A stretch of DNA of 64,000 bases from Comamonas sp. KCTC 72670 (GTDB taxonomy: Bacteria > Myxococcota > Myxococcia > Myxococcales > Myxococcaceae): contig BNCN01000002.1 of assembly GCA_014656495.1 (NCBI GenBank), forward strand, positions 620,001 to 684,000, given 5' to 3'. Below, one piece after another: positions 1 to 6,333 of the stretch. Below the pieces are notes generated by a model. It saw nothing but the letters and a program-made list of their open reading frames with translations, made no database searches and was not told where the DNA came from. The translations under genes were made by a program, and so were the position numbers. How positions within the stretch are numbered: the first letter of the stretch is position 1; every line of letters begins with the position of its first letter.

Positions 1-696
1 CAGTTCGATGGCCTTGCGCGGCATGCGCTGCGCGAGCAGGAACTTGGACGACAGCCGCAGCGCCAGGTCACACGCCGTCGGGTCGATGGGCAGGCGCAGC
101 TCGCGCTCCAGCTCCTCCGCGACGCGGCCCAACACCCAGCGCGCCTTCTCCGTCGTGGGCTCGTGCAGCGGGAGCAGGTGGAGCCGCTCGGCGAGCGCCT
201 CATCGGAGCGGAGCAGCTCCTGGACGCGCTTGGGCTCGGTCTCGAAGATGAAGCGCAGACCGCCGGTGCGCAGGCCTCGCACGGCGACGGGGGCCAAGGG
301 GCCGCCGAGGGCCGCGGGCAAATCCCGGATATAGACGATGGGGCGGGGGTGCCGGGCCAGATAGGCCAGCAGCTCCTCGAAGCTCTCGGCGGCCTGACGC
401 TGGGTGCTGCGCGCCAGGATGTTGGCGACGGAGACCTCCACCAGCCGGGCGTTGGCCAGCTCGGCGTCCACGCGGCCCTCGGCGATGCGCCGCGCCACCT
501 CTTGCACCAGGGCGCTCTTGCCCACGCCGGGCTCACCCGCCAGCAGGGGGTGCTTGCCTCCACGCGTCAGCAGCCCGAGCACTTCCGTCACCGCGGCGTC
601 CACGCCGTGCGCGGCTGGCAGCTTGTTCTCCCGTGCCAGCGCGGTGAGGTCGCGGTCGATGAGCCGCTCCTGGTCCTCGCTCTTCCTCGTCGCCAT
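1..696 (-). CDS. Clp-type AAA+ ATPase, C-terminal end outside the window
   Basis: The gene starts at an ATG at 696 and runs off the left edge, so only 232 codons are visible. A Walker A motif GEPGVGKS lies at about residues 54-61, followed by the spacing and sequence style of the first AAA module of ClpA/ClpB unfoldases (RIAEGRVD, a Walker B-like IVYIRDLP). There is no room for a Clp N-terminal repeat domain before the Walker A, so this is a short-N-terminus Clp relative. Such proteins unfold substrates for a protease or act in specialised secretion and regulation. Which one cannot be told without the missing part. Confidence 0.75.
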   Translation of the reverse strand, partial: MATRKSEDQERLIDRDLTALARENKLPAAHGVDAAVTEVLGLLTRGGKHPLLAGEPGVGKSALVQEVARRIAEGRVDAELANARLVEVSVANILARSTQRQAAESFEELLAYLARHPRPIVYIRDLPAALGGPLAPVAVRGLRTGGLRFIFETEPKRVQELLRSDEALAERLHLLPLHEPTTEKARWVLGRVAEELERELRLPIDPTACDLALRLSSKFLLAQRMPRKAIEL

Positions 697-812
697 GTCG
701 TGTCAGCCGCCCCCTCGCCGGGAGCGCACTCTAACCCCGCTCGACGGCCGAGGTGAGCGCGCAATCCCGGTCAAATGCATGCCACGCAGGGGAGCGGCCG
801 TGACGGCACCAC

Positions 813-1412
813 TCACGGAGCGGGTGGTGGGGCCATCCCGGGCTGGGCCGGGGGAACGGCCCGGAGGTATTCGTAGATGGCCTTCAGGTCCTGGTCGCGC
901 ATCTTCGCGTAGATGGGCCAGGGCATCACCGGGACGATGGCACCGTGTTCACGGCCCGTCCGCATCAGGGTGAGGAACTCCTCGTAGGTCATTCCGCCTG
1001 GGAGGCCCTGGGCATCCGGCGTGATGTTGGAGGAGACGATGCCGGGGCCGAAGGGCCTGCCCCCCGCGAGGAAGTTCGTGGTGTTGATTTGTTCGGGCTG
1101 TCCCTGGAAAGGGTCGCCGCCGGGGAGGTAGCCCGGCTGGGTGTGACAGTCGCTGCAGCCGGACTGGGCGTTGACGATGTAGCTCCCCAGTCCCACGAGG
1201 TTCGCGTCCAGGCCCTCCATCTTGAGGGCCACGGGGGAGATGCGCATCCCGATGTCGATGCGCTCCTGGTCCTCGGCTCCCACGGGGACTTGCGACTGTT
1301 CGCCCTCGGGGGGCTCATCCAGGACCGCGTCATCCGAGCCGCAGCCGGTGCTCGCCGCGATACCCAAGCACACCCAACCCACCACCCATCGCTCCCACCG
1401 CGCATGCTTCAT
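813..1412 (-). CDS. Mono-heme cytochrome c lipoprotein
   Basis: A 199-residue protein. The start at 1412 gives a clean lipoprotein signal: basic N-terminus, hydrophobic stretch and a lipobox ending at Cys24 (STGC). One heme-attachment motif CSDCH sits at residues 86-90, and a PVMPWP segment near residue 163 offers the likely axial Met ligand. The size and the GNIT-like SSNITPD segment resemble cytochrome subunits that serve dehydrogenases or peroxidases. It probably carries electrons in the periplasm while anchored to a membrane. In-frame codons continue upstream to 1757, but that stretch overlaps a tRNA-like element and lacks a signal peptide, so I reject the longer form. Confidence 0.85.
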   Translation of the reverse strand: MKHARWERWVVGWVCLGIAASTGCGSDDAVLDEPPEGEQSQVPVGAEDQERIDIGMRISPVALKMEGLDANLVGLGSYIVNAQSGCSDCHTQPGYLPGGDPFQGQPEQINTTNFLAGGRPFGPGIVSSNITPDAQGLPGGMTYEEFLTLMRTGREHGAIVPVMPWPIYAKMRDQDLKAIYEYLRAVPPAQPGMAPPPAP

Positions 1413-1557
1413 GTGGATGTCTCCCTGCCTGGCCGGGATGGCCCGGACGCGGGAGCGTAGGAATCTGGGGTGGTGCCGCCATGCTGCGTGGGGGTGTCGC
1501 TGACCGTCGCGTCGCGCACAATCCCGCGACGCGGGGGGCCCGGTGGGGCAGGCAGAG

Positions 1558-1645
1558 CGGAAGCCGGAGGACTCGAACCTCGGGCCGGAGACCCGGCTCG
1601 CACCCGTTAGCAGCGGGGCCTGGCGCCATCGCCAGTTCAGCTTCC
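1558..1645 (-). tRNA. tRNA-Ser(GCT)-like, degenerate D-arm
   Basis: Minus strand. An acceptor helix GGAAGCT/GGCTTCC, an anticodon loop CTGCTAA (GCT), a long variable arm (GCCGG-GTCT-CCGGC) and a T-loop TTCGAGT mark a class II serine tRNA with the G73 expected for serine. Faults are visible: position 8 is not T if the acceptor is drawn this way, the D-arm does not fit the serine pattern, and the outer T-stem and outer anticodon-stem pairs are mismatched. No CCA is encoded. It lies downstream of the HNH gene on the same strand as tRNA array 1. It may be a divergent working tRNA or a decayed copy. Confidence 0.55.
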
Positions 1646-1804
1646 GAAAAATGCCAGCAGCGTTCCGCCTGCTGGCGCGCGGGGCGGCCGATGGGGTGGG
1701 AGCCGCCTCTGGCGGACTCCCGGACCTCCGAATGTGTCCGCCACCGGGGCGGGACACTCAGGAGGCGGAAGCCACCTCGGGTGGCTCCCATTTCCCCTGC
1801 GGCC

Positions 1805-2347
1805 TTACTCCTCCAACTCCACATGCCAGTAGGCGACGTCCCTGAGGAACTTCGCCCACGACATGGGCATGCCCTTCTCGAACATGAACGTCAGGTGCAT
1901 CGACTCGGGGAGCTTGCGCGGCTTCCCGGGCGTGGTGCGCAGGGCCATGCGCGCCTGCTCCGGCGTGCGGTTGCCCTTCTTCTGATTGCAGGGCACGCAC
2001 GCGATGACGATGTTCTCCCAGCTCGTCTTGCCGCCTTGTGCGCGCGGCAGGACGTGGTCGTACGTGGCCTCCGGGCGCGTCACCTTGAGGCCACAGTACT
2101 GGCAGCGGCACTTGTCGCGCAGGTAGACGTTCTCCCGGCTGAACTTCACGCCCTTGGGCCGCCGGCGCAGGCCGCGGATGAAGCGGATGACGGAGGGCAT
2201 GCGAATCTCCACCGTCACCGAGCGCACGAGGCGGTCCTCGTACTCCTCGACCACCTCGACCTTGCCTTGGAAGATGAGCATGACGGCCCGTTGCCAGGGC
2301 ACTCGGGCGACGGGCTCGAAGGATTGACTCAGGACCAGCGTCTCCAT
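1805..2347 (-). CDS. HNH endonuclease family protein
   Basis: A 180-residue protein with a complete HNH/treble-clef core: CxxC at 82-85, DH at 97-98, N112, then CVPCN at 117-121 with a following KKG. The N-terminal part (about residues 1-75) belongs to a widespread stand-alone HNH family in bacteria whose cellular role is unknown. The start at 2347 lies only 23 bases after the 3' end of the Leu-like tRNA, and the gene runs in the same direction as the four tRNAs. It is therefore probably co-transcribed with tRNA array 1. Whether it cleaves DNA or RNA cannot be read from the sequence. Confidence 0.85.
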   Translation of the reverse strand: METLVLSQSFEPVARVPWQRAVMLIFQGKVEVVEEYEDRLVRSVTVEIRMPSVIRFIRGLRRRPKGVKFSRENVYLRDKCRCQYCGLKVTRPEATYDHVLPRAQGGKTSWENIVIACVPCNQKKGNRTPEQARMALRTTPGKPRKLPESMHLTFMFEKGMPMSWAKFLRDVAYWHVELEE

Positions 2348-2369
2348 GACACGGAGCCTCTTGGGGTTG

Positions 2370-2443
2370 TGCCGGAGACGGGAGTCGAACCCGTACCCTC
2401 CAGGTTCTCGACCTGGTGCCTCTACCGATTGGGCTACCCCGGC
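2370..2443 (-). tRNA. Odd class I tRNA, anticodon read as GAG (Leu)
   Basis: A full cloverleaf can be drawn: acceptor GCCGGGG/CTCCGGC (one G-T pair), T8, T-stem ACGGG/CCCGT with loop TTCGACT, discriminator A. The anticodon stem CCAGG/CCTGG closes the loop TCGAGAA. By position the anticodon is GAG (Leu, codon CTC), but position 33 is C instead of the near-universal T. The variable loop is only five bases, while leucine tRNAs normally have a long arm. One D-stem pair (C-A) is mismatched. It is the last tRNA of array 1. The identity is uncertain; the gene is clearly tRNA-shaped. Confidence 0.75.
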
Positions 2444-2453
2444 GGGGGTGAAG

Positions 2454-2524
2454 TGGATTCGCCGGGATTCGAACCCGGATCCCTCGGGTGCAAGCCGAGT
2501 GCTCTCCCCTTGAGCTACGTACCC
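2454..2524 (-). tRNA. tRNA-Ala(TGC), divergent
   Basis: Acceptor GGGTACG/CGAATCC keeps the G3-T70 pair that specifies alanine but has an A-A mismatch at 5-68. D-arm GCTC/GAGC, anticodon stem CTCGG/CCGAG, loop CTTGCAC giving TGC, T-stem CCGGG/CCCGG with loop TTCGAAT, discriminator A. Third tRNA of array 1, 15 bases after the Trp tRNA. The acceptor mismatch and the C at position 38 set it apart from a housekeeping Ala tRNA. Confidence 0.85.
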
Positions 2525-2538
2525 ATGTGCTGCGCGAG

Positions 2539-2606
2539 CAGGCCGCCAGGGAATCGAACCCTGCGTGCGCGGATTTGGAGTCCAAGCTGCTCCCAAAGCG
2601 CGGCCT
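2539..2606 (-). tRNA. tRNA-Trp(CCA) with a shortened D-arm
   Basis: Acceptor AGGCCGC/GCGGCCT with discriminator G, as in tryptophan tRNAs, T-stem CAGGG/CCCTG with loop TTCGATT, anticodon loop CTCCAAA (CCA). Only about 14 bases lie between the acceptor and the anticodon stem, so the D-arm is reduced to two GC pairs around TTTGGGA. The anticodon stem has a T-C mismatch and a T-G pair. Total length is 68, clearly shorter than usual. Second tRNA of array 1. Confidence 0.75.
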
Positions 2607-2630
2607 ATGAAGAACTGCTTGCTGCTGGAG

Positions 2631-2703
2631 TGCCGGCCCCCGGAGTCGAACCGGGTCCTCCTGTGCTTCAAACAGGCGCGCGGACCGCCTACGCCAGACC
2701 GGC
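2631..2703 (-). tRNA. tRNA-Phe(GAA), unusual anticodon loop
   Basis: Acceptor GCCGGTC/GGCCGGC (one T-G pair), D-arm GCGT/GCGC with GG in the loop, anticodon stem CCTGT/ACAGG, loop TTGAAGC (GAA), four-base variable loop, T-stem CCCGG/CCGGG with TTCGACT, discriminator A. Position 37 is G and 38 is C, where tRNA-Phe normally has A37 and A38. First tRNA of array 1, just after the conserved hairpin. Confidence 0.85.
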
Positions 2704-2736
2704 GAACACGACGAACCCCGGAGGACTGAACGCCGA

Positions 2737-2769
2737 GAGGCCGGGTCCCCTGGATGGGAGCCCGGCCTC
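2737..2769 (-). other. Conserved GC-rich hairpin before tRNA array 1
   Basis: A nine-pair stem (GAGGCCGGG with CCCGGCCTC) enclosing a short pyrimidine/purine loop that can pair further. It sits between the stop of the short peptide gene and the Phe tRNA. A near-identical hairpin and flank occurs in the same place before tRNA array 2 (9417-9446). No T-run follows, so it is not a plain intrinsic terminator; it may be an attenuator-type element or a processing site. Confidence 0.7.
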
Positions 2770-2805
2770 TGCGTGGCGTGGCGCTTCGGTGACGGAGCGC
2801 GAGCG

Positions 2806-2964
2806 TCAGCAGGGGGCGGGCGGATGGCCGCCAAACGGGGCAAATCCCACGAGGCACTTCGATTCAATGCTCGCGAAGGAGCCGGAGGCGGCGTCGAACT
2901 GGGGCCAGAGGTTGTTACGATGGCTGCGCTGCATCGGGTTCGTCCGCACCGTCAACGTCGTCAT
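2806..2964 (-). CDS. Short leader-like peptide of tRNA array 1 (52 aa)
   Basis: Starts at ATG 2964 behind a good ribosome site (AAAGGAGCGG, shared with the paralogue at 9485-9619) and ends in Pro-Ala-Pro-Cys-stop. It aligns with the array 2 peptide at the MT start, at NN....F.DAA and at a Cys just before the stop, and the DNA around both stops is nearly the same. Residues 19-32 (LWPQFDAASGSFAS) hold L, W, F, A and S at 10 of 14 positions. These are the amino acids of the tRNAs behind it, though some Ser and Ala codons there are not those the array tRNAs would read best. No signal peptide or known domain. It could be an attenuation leader or a small functional peptide. Confidence 0.7.
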   Translation of the reverse strand: MTTLTVRTNPMQRSHRNNLWPQFDAASGSFASIESKCLVGFAPFGGHPPAPC

Positions 2965-2988
2965 GGTCGCCGCTCCTTTCATCGGGTT

Positions 2989-3017
2989 CATACGGTGGTG
3001 GATTTTCGTCCCTGACA
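2989..3017 (-). promoter_or_regulatory. Candidate ECF-type promoter of tRNA array 1
   Basis: On the minus strand, TGTCAGGGAC is followed 13 bases later by CGTATG. The same TGTCAGGRAC block stands before tRNA array 2 and the Y RNA/Ro60 operon, and CGTCAGGAAC before rtcB. Transcription would start near 2983, about 20 bases before the peptide start codon. Confidence 0.6.
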
Positions 3018-3108
3018 CGACGCGGTTGTTTCTTGGGAGGGGCTTCGTGGCCCTGCGCGTCCAGTCCGACGTATCCTGGGGCCTTATCCTCGTTCAAGGA
3101 TCCACCCG

Positions 3109-3723
3109 GTGAAGCCACACACGCTCAAGTCGCTCAAGAAACAGAAACTCATCAAGAAGGCGGACGAGGACCTCGACTTCAGTGAAATCGTCCAGGACGA
3201 GGACATCAGCGACTGCCTTGATGAGGGCGTGTGGATTCATGAAGGCGATCTGACCCTCGACGGCGAGCTCTCCGTCACCGAGGGCGCCTTGATCGTTCGT
3301 GGCAACCTCACGGTGAGTGAGTCGGTCTCCACCGACGAGACCGGAACGATCGTCGTGACGGGCGACCTTGCCTGTCGGCATCTCTACCTCGAAGGCAACC
3401 TCGAGGTGCAAGGAAACGCGAACGTGCGCGGTGTCGTGTATGGCTTCTACGAGGCCGGGTGTTCTCGCGTCATGGGCACGATGAAAGCGCGCATCGGCCT
3501 GTTTGGAAACCATGATTGGGAGTGCGATGACGAGAGCTACGAGACCCTCGCGCGCTTCTCGAATAACCACGAGTTGCATGAAGGCGATCCCGAGGCGCTG
3601 CGCAAGGCTCTTGGCGAAAAGGCCTTCGCCGGTCTGGGACGCATGATGGGTCTGCGCGAGGATGAGGCGCCGGAGGCTGCCAACAACGCGGCATGGGGCC
3701 TCGCGCTGCTCAAGGACCTCTGA
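3109..3723 (+). CDS. Predicted beta-solenoid (polymer-forming-like) cytosolic protein
   Basis: 204 residues from a GTG at 3109. Residues 35-120 consist of short repeating strands (EGDLTLDGELSVTEG, IVRGNLTVSES, VVTGDLACRHLYLEGNLEV), the pattern of a right-handed beta-helix similar to bactofilin-like or polymer-forming cytoskeletal proteins. The flanks are acidic and charged, and there is no signal peptide. A short alpha-helical tail follows. The family is common in myxobacteria but has no assigned function. It is divergent from tRNA array 1 and shares the intergenic space with its promoter. Confidence 0.65.
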   Translation: MKPHTLKSLKKQKLIKKADEDLDFSEIVQDEDISDCLDEGVWIHEGDLTLDGELSVTEGALIVRGNLTVSESVSTDETGTIVVTGDLACRHLYLEGNLEVQGNANVRGVVYGFYEAGCSRVMGTMKARIGLFGNHDWECDDESYETLARFSNNHELHEGDPEALRKALGEKAFAGLGRMMGLREDEAPEAANNAAWGLALLKDL

Positions 3724-3774
3724 GAGATAGCTCCTCACGCAGAGAGTCGCCTGTGTTTCCCCTGAGGTCTCGAC

Positions 3775-4143
3775 ATGCGCGAAGTCTCGAAGCCCACCTT
3801 GATTTTCTCGCTCTGCGCCGTCGGCATCATCATGGCCGTGGGAGCGATGTGGTGGACAGGCAGGACGCACATCCTCGTCGTCAATGCGTCGGAACGAGCG
3901 CTGCGGAGTCTGGAGGTGAAGTTCCCGGGACGCACCTGCCGTTACGAAAACGTCGCCCCACAAGCCGAGGTCCCGTGTGAGGGGCGGGCGGATGGGGATG
4001 GCTACGTCGAGGTCTCGTACCGTTTCGGCGAGGGGGCCGAACTCGGCGTGTTTTCGACGGAGTATGTCAATTCAGCGCTGGGATGGCGGGGCTCCCTGGT
4101 GCTGCGGCCCGATGGCACTGTCGACGCCATCAGGGATCGGTAG
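3775..4143 (+). CDS. Small membrane-anchored hypothetical protein
   Basis: 122 residues. A single N-terminal hydrophobic helix (about residues 8-27, without a clear cleavage site) is followed by a beta-rich extracytoplasmic domain with two cysteines (GRTCRYENV and VPCEGR) that could form a disulfide. I do not recognise a family. It lies 51 bases after the beta-solenoid gene in the same direction and may be co-transcribed with it. Confidence 0.6.
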   Translation: MREVSKPTLIFSLCAVGIIMAVGAMWWTGRTHILVVNASERALRSLEVKFPGRTCRYENVAPQAEVPCEGRADGDGYVEVSYRFGEGAELGVFSTEYVNSALGWRGSLVLRPDGTVDAIRDR

Positions 4144-4369
4144 CGCCTTCAAGGTGTCCCCTGTGTCACGGGGCAGCGCTGGTGCGTCGACCCATTTGCC
4201 GCGGCGCCAAGGGTTCCCTTCGGCCCTGGGATGGTTTGCGCCCCATGTCCGACAGAGAAGCCCGACAGTTCGTCCTTGAGGCATTGCCGCTGGCGCAGGT
4301 TCTCCGAGGTGGGGAACGCGTGCAGAGGCTCCCGAGCACGCGCAGTGAAGCGCCCGGGGCCCTTCATGC

Positions 4370-4924
4370 TCATCCCACTTTGCGACGGAAGTGGAGCGCC
4401 TGTACGCCGGACTTGAACGGCTGCGTCGAGAGGAACTCGAGATGCCGCGCACTCGACAGGCCATGGAACAACGTCGGCCCGCGGCCACTGATGACGGGAT
4501 GAACGACGATGCGATACTCGTCGATGAGCCCCAACTCCTCGAGCGCAGCCGCGAGTTTGGGCGCTCCGACGAGGACACCCCGTGCGGTCTTCGCTTTCAG
4601 CTCAGAGATCGCCTCGCGAAGATCGCCCTCCACCTTGATCGTGTTCTGCCACGGAAAGTCGCTCCGTGAGTTCGACACGACGTACTTCGCCTTCGCCTCG
4701 AGCTTTTGTGCCCACGCTCGCATCGCGCGCGGCGCCTTTTCGTCGCGTGCCACCGCGGGCCAGGCTCCCTCCATCAGCTCGTAGGTGTTGCGCCCGAAGA
4801 GCATCGCCCCGCTTTGGTCCATGAGCTGCGTCCAGTAGTCGTGCAGCTCGTCGTCGGCGATGCCCTGGGTGTGGTCGATGCACCCGTCCAAAGTCACGTT
4901 GAGACCGAAGGTAAGGAGGCCCAT
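4370..4924 (-). CDS. Dihydrofolate reductase-like (RibD C-terminal domain) protein
   Basis: 184 residues from ATG 4924. The N-terminus (FGLNVTLDGCID) and the blocks MLFGRNTYELM, VVSNSRSD and ISGRGPTLF are typical of the RibD C-terminal/DHFR-like superfamily of NADPH-dependent reductases. In stand-alone form these small proteins have poorly known substrates. In-frame codons extend upstream to 5500 but run through IS remnants, so the 4924 start is chosen. No operon partner is visible. Confidence 0.8.
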   Translation of the reverse strand: MGLLTFGLNVTLDGCIDHTQGIADDELHDYWTQLMDQSGAMLFGRNTYELMEGAWPAVARDEKAPRAMRAWAQKLEAKAKYVVSNSRSDFPWQNTIKVEGDLREAISELKAKTARGVLVGAPKLAAALEELGLIDEYRIVVHPVISGRGPTLFHGLSSARHLEFLSTQPFKSGVQALHFRRKVG

Positions 4925-5229
4925 GGCGCGGGACTCTACAAAAGATGCGTCCAGCGCACAGGAGCCCGATCCATCGACGCAACACCCCATCCCCGGTGGG
5001 CATCGACACCAGAAGTTTGACACCGTCGACGCGGCCACCCCGCCCGGCTGCGCGAGGACGCGCGGGAAACAGACCTGAACGCTGCGCTTCTCCTTCGCCA
5101 CTGCGCACTGTCCGCGACATCCAAGGCGGATGCTTCTGGCGATGGTCGGCCGAACATGGTGCCCTGCCTGCTCCTCGACCCGGATGCAGCCTGCCGAACT
5201 TGCATGTTGGCCCAAGTAGGAGGCGCGGC

Positions 5230-5400
5230 ATGCAGGAACCAGGAGTGAAGTTGACGGAGGCCGACAGGGCAGCGCAGGACGCACTGATGCACCGCGGACG
5301 TGAGTCCGTGCGGGTTTTGAAGCGAGCGCGCGCCCTGCAATTGCTGGGTTCGGGGTGGATGGGCGTGGCAGCAGCTGAAGCCGCTGGCCTCGCGCTTTGA
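5230..5400 (+). pseudogene. Remnant of an IS630-type transposase N-terminus
   Basis: A 56-codon open stretch. After a few leader residues it reads VKLTEADRAAQDALM...RESVRVLKRARALQLLGSGWMGVAAAEAAGLA, the helix-turn-helix opening of IS630-family transposases, and then stops. No DDE catalytic domain follows, so this is a decayed fragment. The 4925-5679 interval has no intact gene and holds this remnant and an IS3-like one. Confidence 0.5.
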
Positions 5401-5437
5401 GCTCTGCATGCACCCGCGGAGCGCTGTACGTGCCCTG
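5378..5437 (-). pseudogene. Fragment of an IS3-family transposase (OrfB)
   Basis: The minus strand encodes QGTYSAPRVHAELKARGQRL, which matches the well-conserved YGSPRVHAELR block at the start of IS3-family integrase (OrfB) proteins. It is not followed by the catalytic core. It partly overlaps the IS630-like remnant on the other strand, a sign of nested, decayed insertions. Confidence 0.5.
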
Positions 5438-5679
5438 TCGCTCCGGCTGGACGACTGTCACGTCGAGTTGGAGCGACCGGTTGCAATTCCCTCCACACAA
5501 CGTGCGGGAGGGCCACGGAAGCGGGTGACGCTCATGAGGTGCCCCACCTCTGGCGTTCGCGTTGAATGCGGAGGGGTCCCCCGTTTGCCAGGGAACGGGG
5601 CGGACAAATGCCTTTCAAAATCCGGAGCGCCGGCCTCCATTCATCTGACGACGCTGCCCACGCCATCTGGAGGAACACC

Positions 5680-6285
5680 TTGAGCCTGCTGCTTGCCCTG
5701 AGTCTCGTCGCGCCCACGGCGCTTGCCCAATCGCCGTCCTCGCCCCGTGATGCGACCGTGCGGGTGCGCATCGAGACGGACGCCCCCGAGGTCAGCCTCT
5801 TCCGCGTCACGAGCGAGGGGTTCGGCACCATCGCCACCACGGGAGGGGCGGGCACCGTGGGCATCATCTACTACCAGCGCGAGTGCACGATGCCCTGCGA
5901 CGTCACCCTTCGCGACCCGACGACGGACTTCTTCATCGCGGGATCTGGCATCACGCCCTCACGGCGCTTCACGCTGTTGGACCACGGGCGGGACGTGTCC
6001 CTGAAGGTCGACCCGGGCAGCTCCGGACTGCGAACCACCGGCTGGATCGCCACCATCTTCGGCGTCTCCTTGGCGGTGGCGGGTGGGATGACGATGGCCC
6101 TCGACAGCAAGATGTCCTCCGATTCACCCCTTCCGAGGGACAACACCTGGCGCAAGGTGAGCATGGGCTCGCTGATTGGTGGCGGCGCACTGCTGGCGAT
6201 TGGACTCCCCCTCTTCATCTTCAACGGGACGGATGTGAAGCTCGCTCCGAACAAGCTGACGGGGAACCGGGGATTCGACCTCTGA
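5680..6285 (+). CDS. Exported or membrane hypothetical protein with PEGA-like start
   Basis: 201 residues from a TTG at 5680, chosen because GGAGG lies seven bases before it and it opens directly into a signal peptide ending ALA-Q. The mature part begins with a strand pattern (VRVRIETDAPEVSLFRV) like PEGA/carboxypeptidase-regulatory-like domains and has CTMPC. Two hydrophobic segments near the C-terminus (around residues 120-140 and 160-182) look transmembrane. Such proteins recur next to ECF sigma operons in myxobacteria. Function unknown. Confidence 0.65.
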   Translation: MSLLLALSLVAPTALAQSPSSPRDATVRVRIETDAPEVSLFRVTSEGFGTIATTGGAGTVGIIYYQRECTMPCDVTLRDPTTDFFIAGSGITPSRRFTLLDHGRDVSLKVDPGSSGLRTTGWIATIFGVSLAVAGGMTMALDSKMSSDSPLPRDNTWRKVSMGSLIGGGALLAIGLPLFIFNGTDVKLAPNKLTGNRGFDL

Positions 6286-6333
6286 TACAGAGTTCCCCCG
6301 GATGAGCCACCACCAGCACGCCCGCGTGTCCTC

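Noticed and set aside
2737..2769. Simple intrinsic terminator
   Set aside because: No T-run follows and tRNA genes lie directly behind it on the same strand.
1481..3112. A 543-codon plus-strand open frame across the HNH gene and tRNA array 1
   Set aside because: It is the shadow of the minus-strand genes in GC-rich DNA and runs through four tRNAs.
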